From: Microcoleus vaginatus WJT46-NPBG5
GTDB lineage: Bacteria > Cyanobacteriota > Cyanobacteriia > Cyanobacteriales > Oscillatoriaceae
Direction of reading: 5' to 3'
Assembly (NCBI GenBank): GCA_019359355.1
Contig: JAHHHM010000017.1
Coordinates: forward strand, 62,001-126,000
Length of the DNA stretch: 64,000 bases
In this document: one piece after another, positions 19,485 through 28,211 of the stretch
How the letters are laid out: each line of letters opens with the position of its first letter
How positions within the stretch are numbered: the stretch's first letter is position 1
Notes under the pieces: model-generated
Told to the model about the DNA's origin: nothing
The model's database searches: none
What the model saw: only the letters and a program-made list of their open reading frames with translations
Made by a program: the position numbers and the translations under genes

Positions 19485-20990
19485 GTGAGCTTCAATCCTG
19501 AGCTTTGCCGCAACGAGAGCGAAGTTGAAAGTAAACTGATTGTCAGTTATCTATTGCCAAAGTTAGGTTATCCTCCTGAAACTTGGCATCAAGAGGTTGC
19601 ATTCGGCACGATTCGTTTAGATTTCTTAGCATTCGCAACGCAGGTGATTCCGTTTGTCTTGGATGCGAATTCGCCGCTGAGTGTTGTCATGGAGGCGAAA
19701 TCTCCTCGGCAAAATTTAGATCGTCATGTTTTGAAATTTCGGCGTTATTTAACAAGCTTGAATGTCAAATATGGATTGCTCACCAATGGACATTTTATCA
19801 GAATTTATGAAAGAGTTCCCAATGACATTCGGCTTGCTTTTGAATGTACTGGAAAAGAGGTGGAAGCTAGAATAGATAATATTTATGCAATTATTGGAAG
19901 AGAGTCTTTAAAAGAGAAGCCGGTTATAGAATCTCCCGATATTCTCCCAATTCAAAATAATTTAAGTTTGGGTTCAGTTAATCAAGAGGTTTCAGATTCT
20001 CAGCCGGTTATCCTCACTCCTCAAGGTTCTCGTAATTTAACTAATTCCGAAGTTCAGTCGCCGCCGCCGGCTAATCTTAATACTCAATCTGTCTTGAACT
20101 CAAGTTCTGAAGAAAAAAGGAAACCTAGTGTGAAAGTTATTGCGGTTTATCATAACAAAGGCGGCGTAGGGAAGACAACGGTTACAGTCAATTTAGCAGC
20201 CGCACTCAGCCGCAAAGGAAAAAGAGTTCTTGTTATCGATTTGGATAGCCAAGCAAATACGACATTTGCAACAGGTTTAATAAAATTTGATGATGAGGAA
20301 GAGGATAATTTAAAAGAATGCAATATTCGCCACGTTTTGCAGTCAGAAGACTTTTACTCTATTCAAGAAGTTGCTAAAGAGTCTCAGTTTAACAATCCTG
20401 AAATTGATGTGGTGCCGGCTCATATTACTTTAATGCAGTATGAAAATGAGTTAAATCAGCTCGATTACAGTAAGCTGATGCTGTTGCAAAAATTGAAGGA
20501 TGTCGAAGATAAATATGACATTGTGATTATTGACACTCCCCCCTCGTTAAATTTATATGCAAGGATTGCCTTAATTACGTCTGATTATTTAATAATTCCC
20601 TCCGATCTCAAGCCATTTGCCAACCAGGGTTTATTAAATGTGAAGGATTTTGTTAAAAAAACCAACGAGTTTAGAAAGTTTATTGGTAAAGATAAAATTG
20701 AAGTTTTGGGAGTGCTTCCTTGTAAAATTTCAACGAATGCCAGATTTAGAGAATATACGTTGCCGGCTCATATTGAGCTAGTGCCAAAACGCTATGATCT
20801 AAAAGTGATGAAGTCTATAATTTATCAAAGAGAGGAGCTATCTAAATGCCTTGAAACAAGTCAGGATGTTGGCAATATGCAGATTCCCGATCCTAAGTCT
20901 GTGTTTGATTACAAGCCAGATGGCGACTCAGCCAAAGAATTTGAGCAGCTAGCTAAAGAAGTCTTAAAAGGAATAGGGGGAAAGAAATGA
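19485..20990 (+). CDS. HsdR-N/PD-(D/E)xK nuclease-like domain fused to a ParA ATPase
   Basis: This 501-residue protein joins two parts. Residues 1-130 resemble the type I restriction HsdR N-terminal (PD-(D/E)xK) fold: an early Glu-rich helix, TIRLDF with Asp46, VVMEAKSP giving E70-x-K72, and KYGLLTNGHFIRIYE. A ~80-residue disordered linker follows. From residue 214 there is a ParA/MinD ATPase with deviant Walker A KGGVGKTT (225-232), DLDSQANTT, and IVIIDTPPSLN. ParA drives partitioning of plasmids, chromosomes or protein cargo. The nuclease-type domain suggests recognition or cutting of DNA ends. The GTG start follows a GAGAGG site. It overlaps the next gene by 4 bases (ATGA). Confidence 0.8.
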   Translation: MSFNPELCRNESEVESKLIVSYLLPKLGYPPETWHQEVAFGTIRLDFLAFATQVIPFVLDANSPLSVVMEAKSPRQNLDRHVLKFRRYLTSLNVKYGLLTNGHFIRIYERVPNDIRLAFECTGKEVEARIDNIYAIIGRESLKEKPVIESPDILPIQNNLSLGSVNQEVSDSQPVILTPQGSRNLTNSEVQSPPPANLNTQSVLNSSSEEKRKPSVKVIAVYHNKGGVGKTTVTVNLAAALSRKGKRVLVIDLDSQANTTFATGLIKFDDEEEDNLKECNIRHVLQSEDFYSIQEVAKESQFNNPEIDVVPAHITLMQYENELNQLDYSKLMLLQKLKDVEDKYDIVIIDTPPSLNLYARIALITSDYLIIPSDLKPFANQGLLNVKDFVKKTNEFRKFIGKDKIEVLGVLPCKISTNARFREYTLPAHIELVPKRYDLKVMKSIIYQREELSKCLETSQDVGNMQIPDPKSVFDYKPDGDSAKEFEQLAKEVLKGIGGKK

Positions 20991-21721
20991 AACTCTCAAC
21001 TTCCCTTGTAGCCGTTAAAAAAATCACTTCAAATGCTCCCAATTCAAGGTTTTTAGAAACCGATATCAACCAGGCTGCTCAGTTAATTTTAAAAGCTGGC
21101 GGCTTAATTAATCCCATCATTATTCGTCGAACCGACATCACGTCTTATGAAGTCGTTGATGGACACTTTGAATATTATGCGGCTGTTAAGGCAAGGGAAA
21201 TTGATCCGCTGAATGGTGAGAATATTCCTGCGTATATTATTGAACCTGACAATGAGGACGTTCTGTTATCCCAAATACAAGCACTGAGAAGGCGAGAAGG
21301 TGATAATCTCAAAGAGGAGGCAATTCAACCGGCATCTTCCTCTAGCATCGAATCTCAACCATTACAAACGTCTTCTTTTTCTGAAATTCCAGATATTAAA
21401 AATCTAGTTGAGCAACTTGAGCAATCATTGGCAGCCATTCTTAGCAGTAAAATAGAGGAATCTGTCAAAACGCTAGAAGCAAACTTGAAAAGTGAGTTGG
21501 AAGCGATCCGTGACGAAATCAGTCAACAGAAAACTCAGACAACAACTGAGGCATTCAAGCCTGAAAAAATAGAGAAATTTACTAAAACTACAGCATCAAA
21601 CTATCGCAAAATGACGGTAGCGCAGCTTAAAGAAGTTGCCAAGGAATTAAATATACCGGGACGCGCCGGTATGAAAAAAGAGCAATTGATTGCAGCAATT
21701 AATCAGGCAGAAGCAAGTTAA
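20987..21721 (+). CDS. ParB/Srx-like protein with C-terminal Rho_N/SAP-type domain
   Basis: The 244-residue protein starts on the ATGA overlap with the ParA fusion, so the two are translationally coupled. Residues ~1-105 are a ParB/sulfiredoxin fold (LINPIIIRRTDITSYEVVDG, then HFEYYAAVKAREID). It has DGH where canonical CTPase ParB has GERR. A central coiled coil follows (VEQLEQSLAAILSSKIEESV). The C-terminus (YRKMTVAQLKEVAKELNIPG and MKKEQLIAAINQ) is a Rho N-terminal/SAP-like nucleic-acid-binding helix bundle. It is probably the partner of the ParA fusion. It ends 1 base before the convergent ATPase gene. Confidence 0.75.
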   Translation: MKLSTSLVAVKKITSNAPNSRFLETDINQAAQLILKAGGLINPIIIRRTDITSYEVVDGHFEYYAAVKAREIDPLNGENIPAYIIEPDNEDVLLSQIQALRRREGDNLKEEAIQPASSSSIESQPLQTSSFSEIPDIKNLVEQLEQSLAAILSSKIEESVKTLEANLKSELEAIRDEISQQKTQTTTEAFKPEKIEKFTKTTASNYRKMTVAQLKEVAKELNIPGRAGMKKEQLIAAINQAEAS

Positions 21722-21722
21722 A

Positions 21723-23771
21723 TTAAAAGGCTGTCTTTAAACAAACTAATTGCGCTGCCGGCTCAGCATTCGGATCTAGAATAAAAATTTGATTCTCCTG
21801 GCACAATTCCTCAATCAATTGCTCGATTTGTGTATTTTCTACTAAAGGAAACTGATCCAAGGCATTTTCAATCAAAATTTGTCGTCCCATCATTTGCTGG
21901 GTTTTAACGAGATTTAATAAAAACTCTTTAAGATCGTGGAAAGGTTGAGCAAGTTCTTTCCGCACCACCGGCTTCTGCTTGTTGGTATTAGAAGTGCCGG
22001 TAGATCCAGGGGTGTAAGTGGAACCGCTAAAAACACCGAGACTGTGCAATAAAGGACAATCCCGTAAAATCTTAGATTTGCGAATTAAAGCTTCTAAATC
22101 GCTTAAGCTAGGAGTGTGATCTCCCACCACTAATTCGCCGGCACAAGCGGCATTTACTAAGCTATGGTAAGTTGCCAAATAGTGAACCGAAGTCATATCG
22201 GGGATAATATGCCGGTTGCGGTAGCCGGTGAAAATTTGATTGTAGAGTTTGTAACCTTGATTATTTGGAGTCCCCACTCCTTCAGCACGAATTAAGTGTA
22301 CAGTCTGGCAGAGATTTTGCTTAAAAACTTTCTGACAAGCCTTCATCAAGTTGCAAAAGCTAATTAGGTTCGGTTCTTCTGTCCAAACAACGCCAATTCT
22401 TCCCAACTGTACCGGCAGATGATAGCTAAGAGAATAACTGGCATAAGTTGGACTTGGTAAAAGTTTAGTTTGAATTCCGTGTACTTGCAACGCATTGAGT
22501 GCTTCTCGCAACATTTGGATTAATTCTGGTGCTAAAAACTGACGAATTCGAGAAACTTTTTCCTGAGTTTTATTAAATTCCTTCAGCCACAGTAATTGAA
22601 AGGCAGCCTGGGGATCTATCGGATTACTATTGATCTCCGAATCAAATTCCGATGTGGCTTCACTTTTGGCTTCTTGAAATAGCTGCCGGCCTAACATTAA
22701 GACATAGCGGGGACGAGTTTTCCCGCCAGGAAATTTATCTTCTAAATGCTGCCGGTTTAACGGATAAATGGGCGAAGGAGGTCGAGAATTTGCCTGCTGG
22801 TGGAGCAAATAAAGCCGACTAGCCCATAACGTTTCGGCTTGATCTAAAGTAATGGGTTGCAAGCGAATTGGCAAATCAATTCGAGCTTGATCGGCCTGTT
22901 GAATTCGCTTAGAATTTTGTTTCCAAGTATTGGTTACAATACTAATAATCACTAAAAAATTCTTTAGTTTCTGGTTGTGAATAATTGAATTAACATTAAA
23001 CAAAGCTTGTAAATTAATAAATCCATCTAACGCCCGATCAATATTATCTAAATTGTCAAAGCATAAAACAATTGGCTGAGTTGCTGCAGAAATTTTTCCA
23101 AAATTAGCCAAAATTTTAAGGGCAACCTCTTCAGTTTCAATTGCACGTTTTACTCTTAAAGCCTTAAGCGTTTCTTCATCTAAATCATCGCCTTTCAACC
23201 ACTCACAGGCTAAAGGATACATTTCTGGATTCGTTAGATCATAAAGCACCCCAAAAAATTCATTTGCATTGTAAATACCGCTGGGAAAAGCTCCCTTTAA
23301 ATTATGGATAAACAGGTTTCGTTCACCGAGTAACTGCTTCATTAAACCTTCGTCTCTAAAAGCAGATAAACTCTTCAACCAAAGTAATAGTTGAGATTCT
23401 TGCCGGCCTTCTGGCACATACATCAAACTATCTACTGTATTTCTGAGGGTATGACGCCAGATAAAATCACTGTCTGGCCACGGCCCAATATAGGCAAAAA
23501 AAGCTTTTGAGTTGAGTAACTTTTTCAGCCGGCCTAATAAATAACTTTTCCCAGAACCCGAATCGCCGGCAAGCAAAATCGTGCGTGTGCGGTGATCTTG
23601 CGCCACTTTATCAAGAAGTTCCTCAATTTCAGTTACTACTTCTTGATGGATTGAATCAACCGTTAAAGCAGGATCTTGTTCCTCCTGCCAAAAATTACCG
23701 GGTCTAAAAGTCGTTGAGTCAAAAGGATTCACAGCTTGCTGAATGATTTGATGAATAAATGCCACACCCAT
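21723..23771 (-). CDS. P-loop NTPase of an uncharacterised paired family (copy 1)
   Basis: The 682-residue ATPase begins with NPFDSTTFRPGNFWQEEQDP and a helix, then Walker A GDSGSGKS (69-76) and a Walker B-like PIVLCFDNLDNID near 230. A long C-terminal half rich in conserved blocks follows (PGGKTRPRYVLMLGRQLFQ, LPSPTYASYSLSYHLP, YHSLVNAACAGELVVG). The layout resembles STAND/Orc-like ATPases, but I recognise no named family. The start ATG has GAGAGG 2 bases upstream. Its closest relative visible here is the next gene; the shared blocks run the whole length, indicating tandem duplication. Confidence 0.72.
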   Translation of the reverse strand: MGVAFIHQIIQQAVNPFDSTTFRPGNFWQEEQDPALTVDSIHQEVVTEIEELLDKVAQDHRTRTILLAGDSGSGKSYLLGRLKKLLNSKAFFAYIGPWPDSDFIWRHTLRNTVDSLMYVPEGRQESQLLLWLKSLSAFRDEGLMKQLLGERNLFIHNLKGAFPSGIYNANEFFGVLYDLTNPEMYPLACEWLKGDDLDEETLKALRVKRAIETEEVALKILANFGKISAATQPIVLCFDNLDNIDRALDGFINLQALFNVNSIIHNQKLKNFLVIISIVTNTWKQNSKRIQQADQARIDLPIRLQPITLDQAETLWASRLYLLHQQANSRPPSPIYPLNRQHLEDKFPGGKTRPRYVLMLGRQLFQEAKSEATSEFDSEINSNPIDPQAAFQLLWLKEFNKTQEKVSRIRQFLAPELIQMLREALNALQVHGIQTKLLPSPTYASYSLSYHLPVQLGRIGVVWTEEPNLISFCNLMKACQKVFKQNLCQTVHLIRAEGVGTPNNQGYKLYNQIFTGYRNRHIIPDMTSVHYLATYHSLVNAACAGELVVGDHTPSLSDLEALIRKSKILRDCPLLHSLGVFSGSTYTPGSTGTSNTNKQKPVVRKELAQPFHDLKEFLLNLVKTQQMMGRQILIENALDQFPLVENTQIEQLIEELCQENQIFILDPNAEPAAQLVCLKTAF

Positions 23772-23906
23772 ACCTCTCGATAGTAAAGAATTTCTCGTTA
23801 CTAAGCTTTAGTAACGTCAGGAGAAAGGCTTTGCTTCTCGTTCTTCTTTCCGAATTCCCGCATCCCCATCTGATTTTATTCAGTATCGGAAAATCGAGAT
23901 TTTTTC

Positions 23907-25973
23907 TCATTCTTCTGTTCTGGCAGCATAAACTAATTGATCTTCTAACTTGGCTTGCGGATCAAGAATTTTCACTTTATGATTTTCCTCGCACAAATGT
24001 TCAATCAAAAGATTGACTTGAACTTCATTAACCTGAACAAACTGATTCAGCGTTTCTTGAATCAAGCGCTGCCGTGCTAAACATTGCTGGTTGAGTACCC
24101 GATTTAGCAGAAAATCCTCAACCGGCTGCCACTCTGCCTTATTTTCCTCGCTAATAACTAGAGGCGGAACAATTTTTAAATCTTGCAAAAGTGAACACTG
24201 ATGTAAAATCTTAGATTCACGAATTAATGCTTCTAATTCTTTGAGATCGGGAGTTTGCTCACCCACCACTAAATCCCCAGAATAAGCATCATTCACTAAA
24301 CTGTGATACGTCGCCAGATACTGCACAGAAAACAAATCTGGCATAAAGTGATTGTGGTGAGAATCTGTGAAAAGTTGCGTGTAAAGTTTATATCCTAAAT
24401 TGCTGGGTGTGCCAACGCCTTCAAACCGAATGAGATGCAAAGCTTGACATAGTTTCTCATCAACAGCTTCTTGACAAATTTTGATCAAGTTGCAAAATTT
24501 AGTCATATTTTGATCTTCACTCCAAACCACTCCAATTCGTTCAGAATGACCCGGAAGCTGATAGCTGAGGGAATAGCTGGCATAGGTTCGACTCGGCAAA
24601 AGCCGCGGTTGAATTTCTTCAACTTGCAACGCTGCTAAGGCTTCTGCCAACATTTGAATTAATTCAGGTGAAGAGAATTGACGAATTCGAGAAATTCGCT
24701 GCTGAGTCTGATTTAATTTCCGCAACCACACCAATTTAAAGGCGGCTAAGGAATCAAAAGACTCTTCAACAACCGGCTGCACTTGAACGGGAGGCGCTAC
24801 AGTTTCGGTGACTTCAGAATGTGAATTCTCAGGAGGAACAATTGGCGGATTGTCATAACGAACCAATCCTACTTTACAATCTTGAAATAACTGCCGGCCT
24901 AAAATTAGCACATTTCGCGGTCTAGTTTTCCCCCCAGGAAATTTTTCCTCTAAGACTTGCCTAGTTAAGGGATAAATCGGAGATGGAGGCGGGGAAGACG
25001 CTTGCCGGTGTAAAATATGCAGCCGGCTTTTCCAAAGTGCTTCCGATTGATCTAAGGTAATTTGTTTAAGTTTTATCACCGCATCAACTCGATCTTTATC
25101 CGTCGGTTGGACGCGATGAGAATTTTGTCGCCAGGTATCAGTAATAATGCTGATCATGACGAGAAAATTTTTCAGTTTTTGATTGTGAATCACCGAATTC
25201 ACACTAAACAACGTTTGCAGATCGATGCCTCCATCTGGCAAACGTGCGATATTATCTAATTGATCAAAACACAACACAATTGGCTGAGTTTCCGCTGCAA
25301 TTCTCCCAAAGTTGGCTAAAATTTTCTGTGCAGCATCTTCGGTTTCAATCGAATGTTGTACTCGCAGTAATTTTAAACTATCCTCATCTAAATCATCACC
25401 CCGTAACCACTCACAGGCGAGGCTCGATAATTTGGGATTGGTTAAGTCATATAAAACCCCAAAAAACTCAGCAGCATTATAGATACCGGCAGGATACGCT
25501 TCTCTCAGATTGCGAATGAAAATTTGCCGATCACCGCGAATGAGATCGATAATGCTGCGCTGCTTAAACTCCGATAAACCTTTCAGCCAAATCAACAATT
25601 GAGAGTCTTCTTGTCCTTCAGGAACCTCCAGCAAACTATCAACTGTGTAGCGCAAAATATGCCGCCAAATATAATCACTGGCGGTAAATGGCTCGATATA
25701 CACAAAAAAGGCTTTCGGATTCAAAATGCGTTTGATCCGGCCTAATAAATAAGTTTTACCAGAGCCGGTTTCGCCTTCTAGCATCATTGTGCGCGTGCGA
25801 TTATCTCCCGCAACTTGAGCCAAAAGTTGTTCAATTTCAGCAACCGCATCTTGATGAATTGATTCAACGGTGAGTTCTGGATCTTGTTGTTCTTGCCAAA
25901 AGTTACCTGACCAAAACGTTTCAGCGTCAAAGGGGTTAGGTTCTCTTTGAATAATCAGATCGATAGATGCCAT
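23907..25973 (-). CDS. P-loop NTPase of the same family (copy 2)
   Basis: This is a paralogue of the neighbouring gene along its whole length. It shares the N-terminus NPFDAETFWSGNFWQEQQDP, Walker A GETGSGKT, Walker B-like PIVLCFDQLDNIA, and the PGGKTRPRNVLILGRQLFQ and YASYSLSYQLPG blocks. ATG 25973 aligns with the start of copy 1; an upstream in-frame start at 26039 would add 22 unrelated residues. A Pro/Val-rich linker (NPPIVPPENSHSEVTETVAP) is inserted mid-protein relative to copy 1. The gene lies 135 bases from copy 1 and 88 bases from the upstream gene, so the three are probably one operon. Confidence 0.72.
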   Translation of the reverse strand: MASIDLIIQREPNPFDAETFWSGNFWQEQQDPELTVESIHQDAVAEIEQLLAQVAGDNRTRTMMLEGETGSGKTYLLGRIKRILNPKAFFVYIEPFTASDYIWRHILRYTVDSLLEVPEGQEDSQLLIWLKGLSEFKQRSIIDLIRGDRQIFIRNLREAYPAGIYNAAEFFGVLYDLTNPKLSSLACEWLRGDDLDEDSLKLLRVQHSIETEDAAQKILANFGRIAAETQPIVLCFDQLDNIARLPDGGIDLQTLFSVNSVIHNQKLKNFLVMISIITDTWRQNSHRVQPTDKDRVDAVIKLKQITLDQSEALWKSRLHILHRQASSPPPSPIYPLTRQVLEEKFPGGKTRPRNVLILGRQLFQDCKVGLVRYDNPPIVPPENSHSEVTETVAPPVQVQPVVEESFDSLAAFKLVWLRKLNQTQQRISRIRQFSSPELIQMLAEALAALQVEEIQPRLLPSRTYASYSLSYQLPGHSERIGVVWSEDQNMTKFCNLIKICQEAVDEKLCQALHLIRFEGVGTPSNLGYKLYTQLFTDSHHNHFMPDLFSVQYLATYHSLVNDAYSGDLVVGEQTPDLKELEALIRESKILHQCSLLQDLKIVPPLVISEENKAEWQPVEDFLLNRVLNQQCLARQRLIQETLNQFVQVNEVQVNLLIEHLCEENHKVKILDPQAKLEDQLVYAARTEE

Positions 25974-26060
25974 AGGAGTCGTTAAGAGTAAAGAGTGAAG
26001 ATTTAGGTTTTTGTCTTTTATTCTTGGCAAATCACCCAAGATAAAAGACCGCAGATTGCT

Positions 26061-26957
26061 TTAAATCACGATAATGAAAAACAGTGGCCCTCCCACATCT
26101 TGGGGAATACCGGCTTCAATTTGTTCCGGCGTGTAGGCAATTGCTTCTTGCAAAGAACTTAATTCTATTTTGTCATTGCGTTGTAACCGATAAAGCGTCC
26201 GATTTAACTCCTGCCCAGACATCTGCGATTGTAACTTTTGCCGCAGTTGAAAAATAGGCAAATAATTTTCTGTGGCGAGTTCTCTATCTAAATCGCGAAT
26301 CATTTGCAAAATATCTGCATCGCTTAACTGGTTTACCACTGCCGGCAGTGTTTCCTGTTTTTCTTCAGTTACGGGGTGGGAATCTGCCTCTTTTTTTAAC
26401 GGTAGGTGAGGGGGAAGTTCTTGCTCATTTTGTGGCAACGCTGCCGGCTTTTCTCGCAAGGATTTCCGCAAAAAGCGCAAGTAATGAGTGAGCATATCCA
26501 AACTGATCACGGGTGCGGTTCCGCTGGGATTGTACTCGTCTTGCAGATACTCCAAACCTCGCTGTGTCAGCCAAACTTCATTAATTTGCGTTTTCTCTGC
26601 CTTAATTAAACCCCGTTCTGCTAAACCTTGGATGATTGCCTGCCGGCTATTCGCGCTAAGCCCAGTTTGTGCCGGCGTGATGCTAGAGTCGGCGCAAGCC
26701 TTAAGCACCTGGACTTCTGACTCGGCGATCGGCAACCGCGTGGTGTCTAATTTGAGCAGCGATTTCCCTGGCGGGGCGATCGACAGTTGCAGCACCTCAC
26801 AGCTATAAGCCACTAACTCGCGATCACACAGGTTGCGGCAGATGCTATCTCGTTCTGCGGCTTTCGTTTGAGGATTGGGCTTAATTTTGCTAATCGGTGC
26901 CCGGTAATCGGGAAAACCTAATAACTCTAACAGAAACTTCAGCTCAAGCACGTCCAT
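26061..26957 (-). CDS. Winged-helix-like DNA-binding protein of the ATPase operon
   Basis: About 298 residues from ATG 26957, chosen because AAGGGTG lies about 6 bases upstream and MDVLELKFLLELLGF looks like a natural start. The middle part (ALKACADS-like segment through SRQAIIQGLAERGLIKAEKT and VWLTQRGLEYLQDEY) has the pattern of a winged helix: helix-turn-helix, then a beta wing. A charged linker follows. The last ~75 residues (DILQMIRDLDRELATENYLP, TLYRLQRNDKIELSSLQEAI) form a second winged-helix-like unit. It is first in the minus-strand operon with the twin ATPases and may give them DNA specificity. Confidence 0.65.
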   Translation of the reverse strand: MDVLELKFLLELLGFPDYRAPISKIKPNPQTKAAERDSICRNLCDRELVAYSCEVLQLSIAPPGKSLLKLDTTRLPIAESEVQVLKACADSSITPAQTGLSANSRQAIIQGLAERGLIKAEKTQINEVWLTQRGLEYLQDEYNPSGTAPVISLDMLTHYLRFLRKSLREKPAALPQNEQELPPHLPLKKEADSHPVTEEKQETLPAVVNQLSDADILQMIRDLDRELATENYLPIFQLRQKLQSQMSGQELNRTLYRLQRNDKIELSSLQEAIAYTPEQIEAGIPQDVGGPLFFIIVI

Positions 26958-27159
26958 CAAATCACCCTTGCCTGACTCACAACTACGCCCAAATCCTAGT
27001 TTAGATTGCAGCGATCTCCAATTGAGGCACACGGGCTTGCCGGCTTAAATAATAAATTTAATTAAATATTTATCAAGATTTCTTAATCTACGGGTATGCC
27101 ATCTCAGGCAGTGAAAAAACGCCATCGGCAGAATCCCCTAGCTAGTTTATAAGGCTAGC

Positions 27160-27183
27160 GCCGGCGCGGGAGTGTGCGCCGGC
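27160..27183. repeat. GC-rich perfect inverted repeat in an intergenic region
   Basis: GCCGGCGC and GCGCCGGC flank an 8-base loop, in the 500-base gap 26958-27461. There is no T tract. The rest of that gap is AT-rich with no gene I can support, although it must hold the promoter of the minus-strand ATPase operon. Confidence 0.5.
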
Positions 27184-27461
27184 TGCCCATTAAAGGCATC
27201 TGTTGCAAATTGGTTAATGAATGCGATTCTCCCTGGAACACGTTTCGCCAACCTCACCGCCATCAATCGGCAGAGAAATTTGACAAAAATCACGATTTGC
27301 GTGCGTCATATAGCCGACTATTTAAACAGACGTGAAATATATAATATAAAATCCGGTTGAATCAATCTCGTTGTAAATACGCTTGCACAAAGCTGAAACT
27401 CTTGGTTTATATAGTTTTCAAGCCCTAAAATTCACGCCAAAATCTAACAACCAAAATCAAT

Positions 27462-27938
27462 ATGACAGGAGTTCTCAACTTAAATATTACAGAAACTCGC
27501 GAATACCTTAAAGCACTGCTCACCCAGCAAAAAACCGCTCAAGGTAAAGAAAGAGTTCAAGCACTGTACCTCCTAAAAATTGGCCAAGTCAAAACAGTTC
27601 AAGACTTGGCTGTCGCCCTTGGTAGGAATCGAGTCACCCTGCAGCGGTGGTTGCAAAAGTACAGATCCGAAGGACTCGACGGCTTGCTAGAGGTGAAAAA
27701 AAGCCAAGGTAGAAAGCCGGCTATCCCCAGAGAGGCGATGGAACATCTGCAAAAGCGACTGCACGAATCCCCAGCATTTCACAGTTATGGAGAAGTCAAA
27801 ATTTGGTTACAAGAACAATGTGGTATTCAAGCTTCTTACAAAGTCGTGCATGAAGCTGTTCGTTACAGGCTCAAAGTGAACCTGAAACGCGCTAAACCCA
27901 GAAGCCTTAGAAAAGCTGCTGGTAAATTGAAGGATTAA
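27462..27938 (+). CDS. Transposase-type HTH protein (IS630-like N-terminus, no DDE domain)
   Basis: The 158-residue protein carries the two-part HTH of IS630-family transposases: QDLAVALGRNRVTLQRWLQK then SEGLDGLLEVKKSQGRKPAI and a second winged helix (HSYGEVKIWLQEQCGIQASY). It stops at a basic tail where the DDE catalytic domain would normally follow, and the next bases are low-complexity repeat. It is either a truncated transposase or a stand-alone regulator derived from one. No terminal inverted repeats were seen. Confidence 0.65.
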   Translation: MTGVLNLNITETREYLKALLTQQKTAQGKERVQALYLLKIGQVKTVQDLAVALGRNRVTLQRWLQKYRSEGLDGLLEVKKSQGRKPAIPREAMEHLQKRLHESPAFHSYGEVKIWLQEQCGIQASYKVVHEAVRYRLKVNLKRAKPRSLRKAAGKLKD

Positions 27939-27942
27939 ACCG

Positions 27943-28013
27943 GCATGGGGAATGGGGAATGGGGCATGGGGAATGGGGAATGGGGAATGGGGAATGGGGC
28001 ATAGGGCATAGTG
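27943..28013. repeat. GGGGAATGGGGCAT tandem low-complexity repeat
   Basis: About seven iterations of GGGGAAT mixed with GGGGCAT and GGGCATA. Beyond it, to 28211, lie a C-rich stretch and ACTCAGC iterations (about 28081-28120) and no gene. Shorter versions of the same motif lie just before the glycosyltransferase start (29186-29203) and inside the GTPase gene (5662-5765). Confidence 0.85.
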
Positions 28014-28211
28014 AATAAATAATAGAGAATACTTAGCCCTCCCCACTGCCCAACTGACCCACTGGCTTAGTATCCCTCCCCCACTCAGCACTCAGCACTC
28101 AGAACGGAAGACTCAGCACTCCTCCCCACCGGCATTCGTCCCAAAGGTGGATGGGTGAGCAAGAGGCACAATGGAAAATAGAGGCAATCCTTGGCATTTC
28201 ACATTACCTCT

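Noticed and set aside
27172-27360. 62-codon plus-strand frame upstream of the HTH gene
   Set aside because: It begins inside a GC-rich inverted repeat and has no ribosome site or known relative.
28081-28120. Short ACTCAGC iterations as a possible CRISPR-like array
   Set aside because: The units are 7 bases with no spacers; it is simple-sequence repeat, and no cas gene is in the window.
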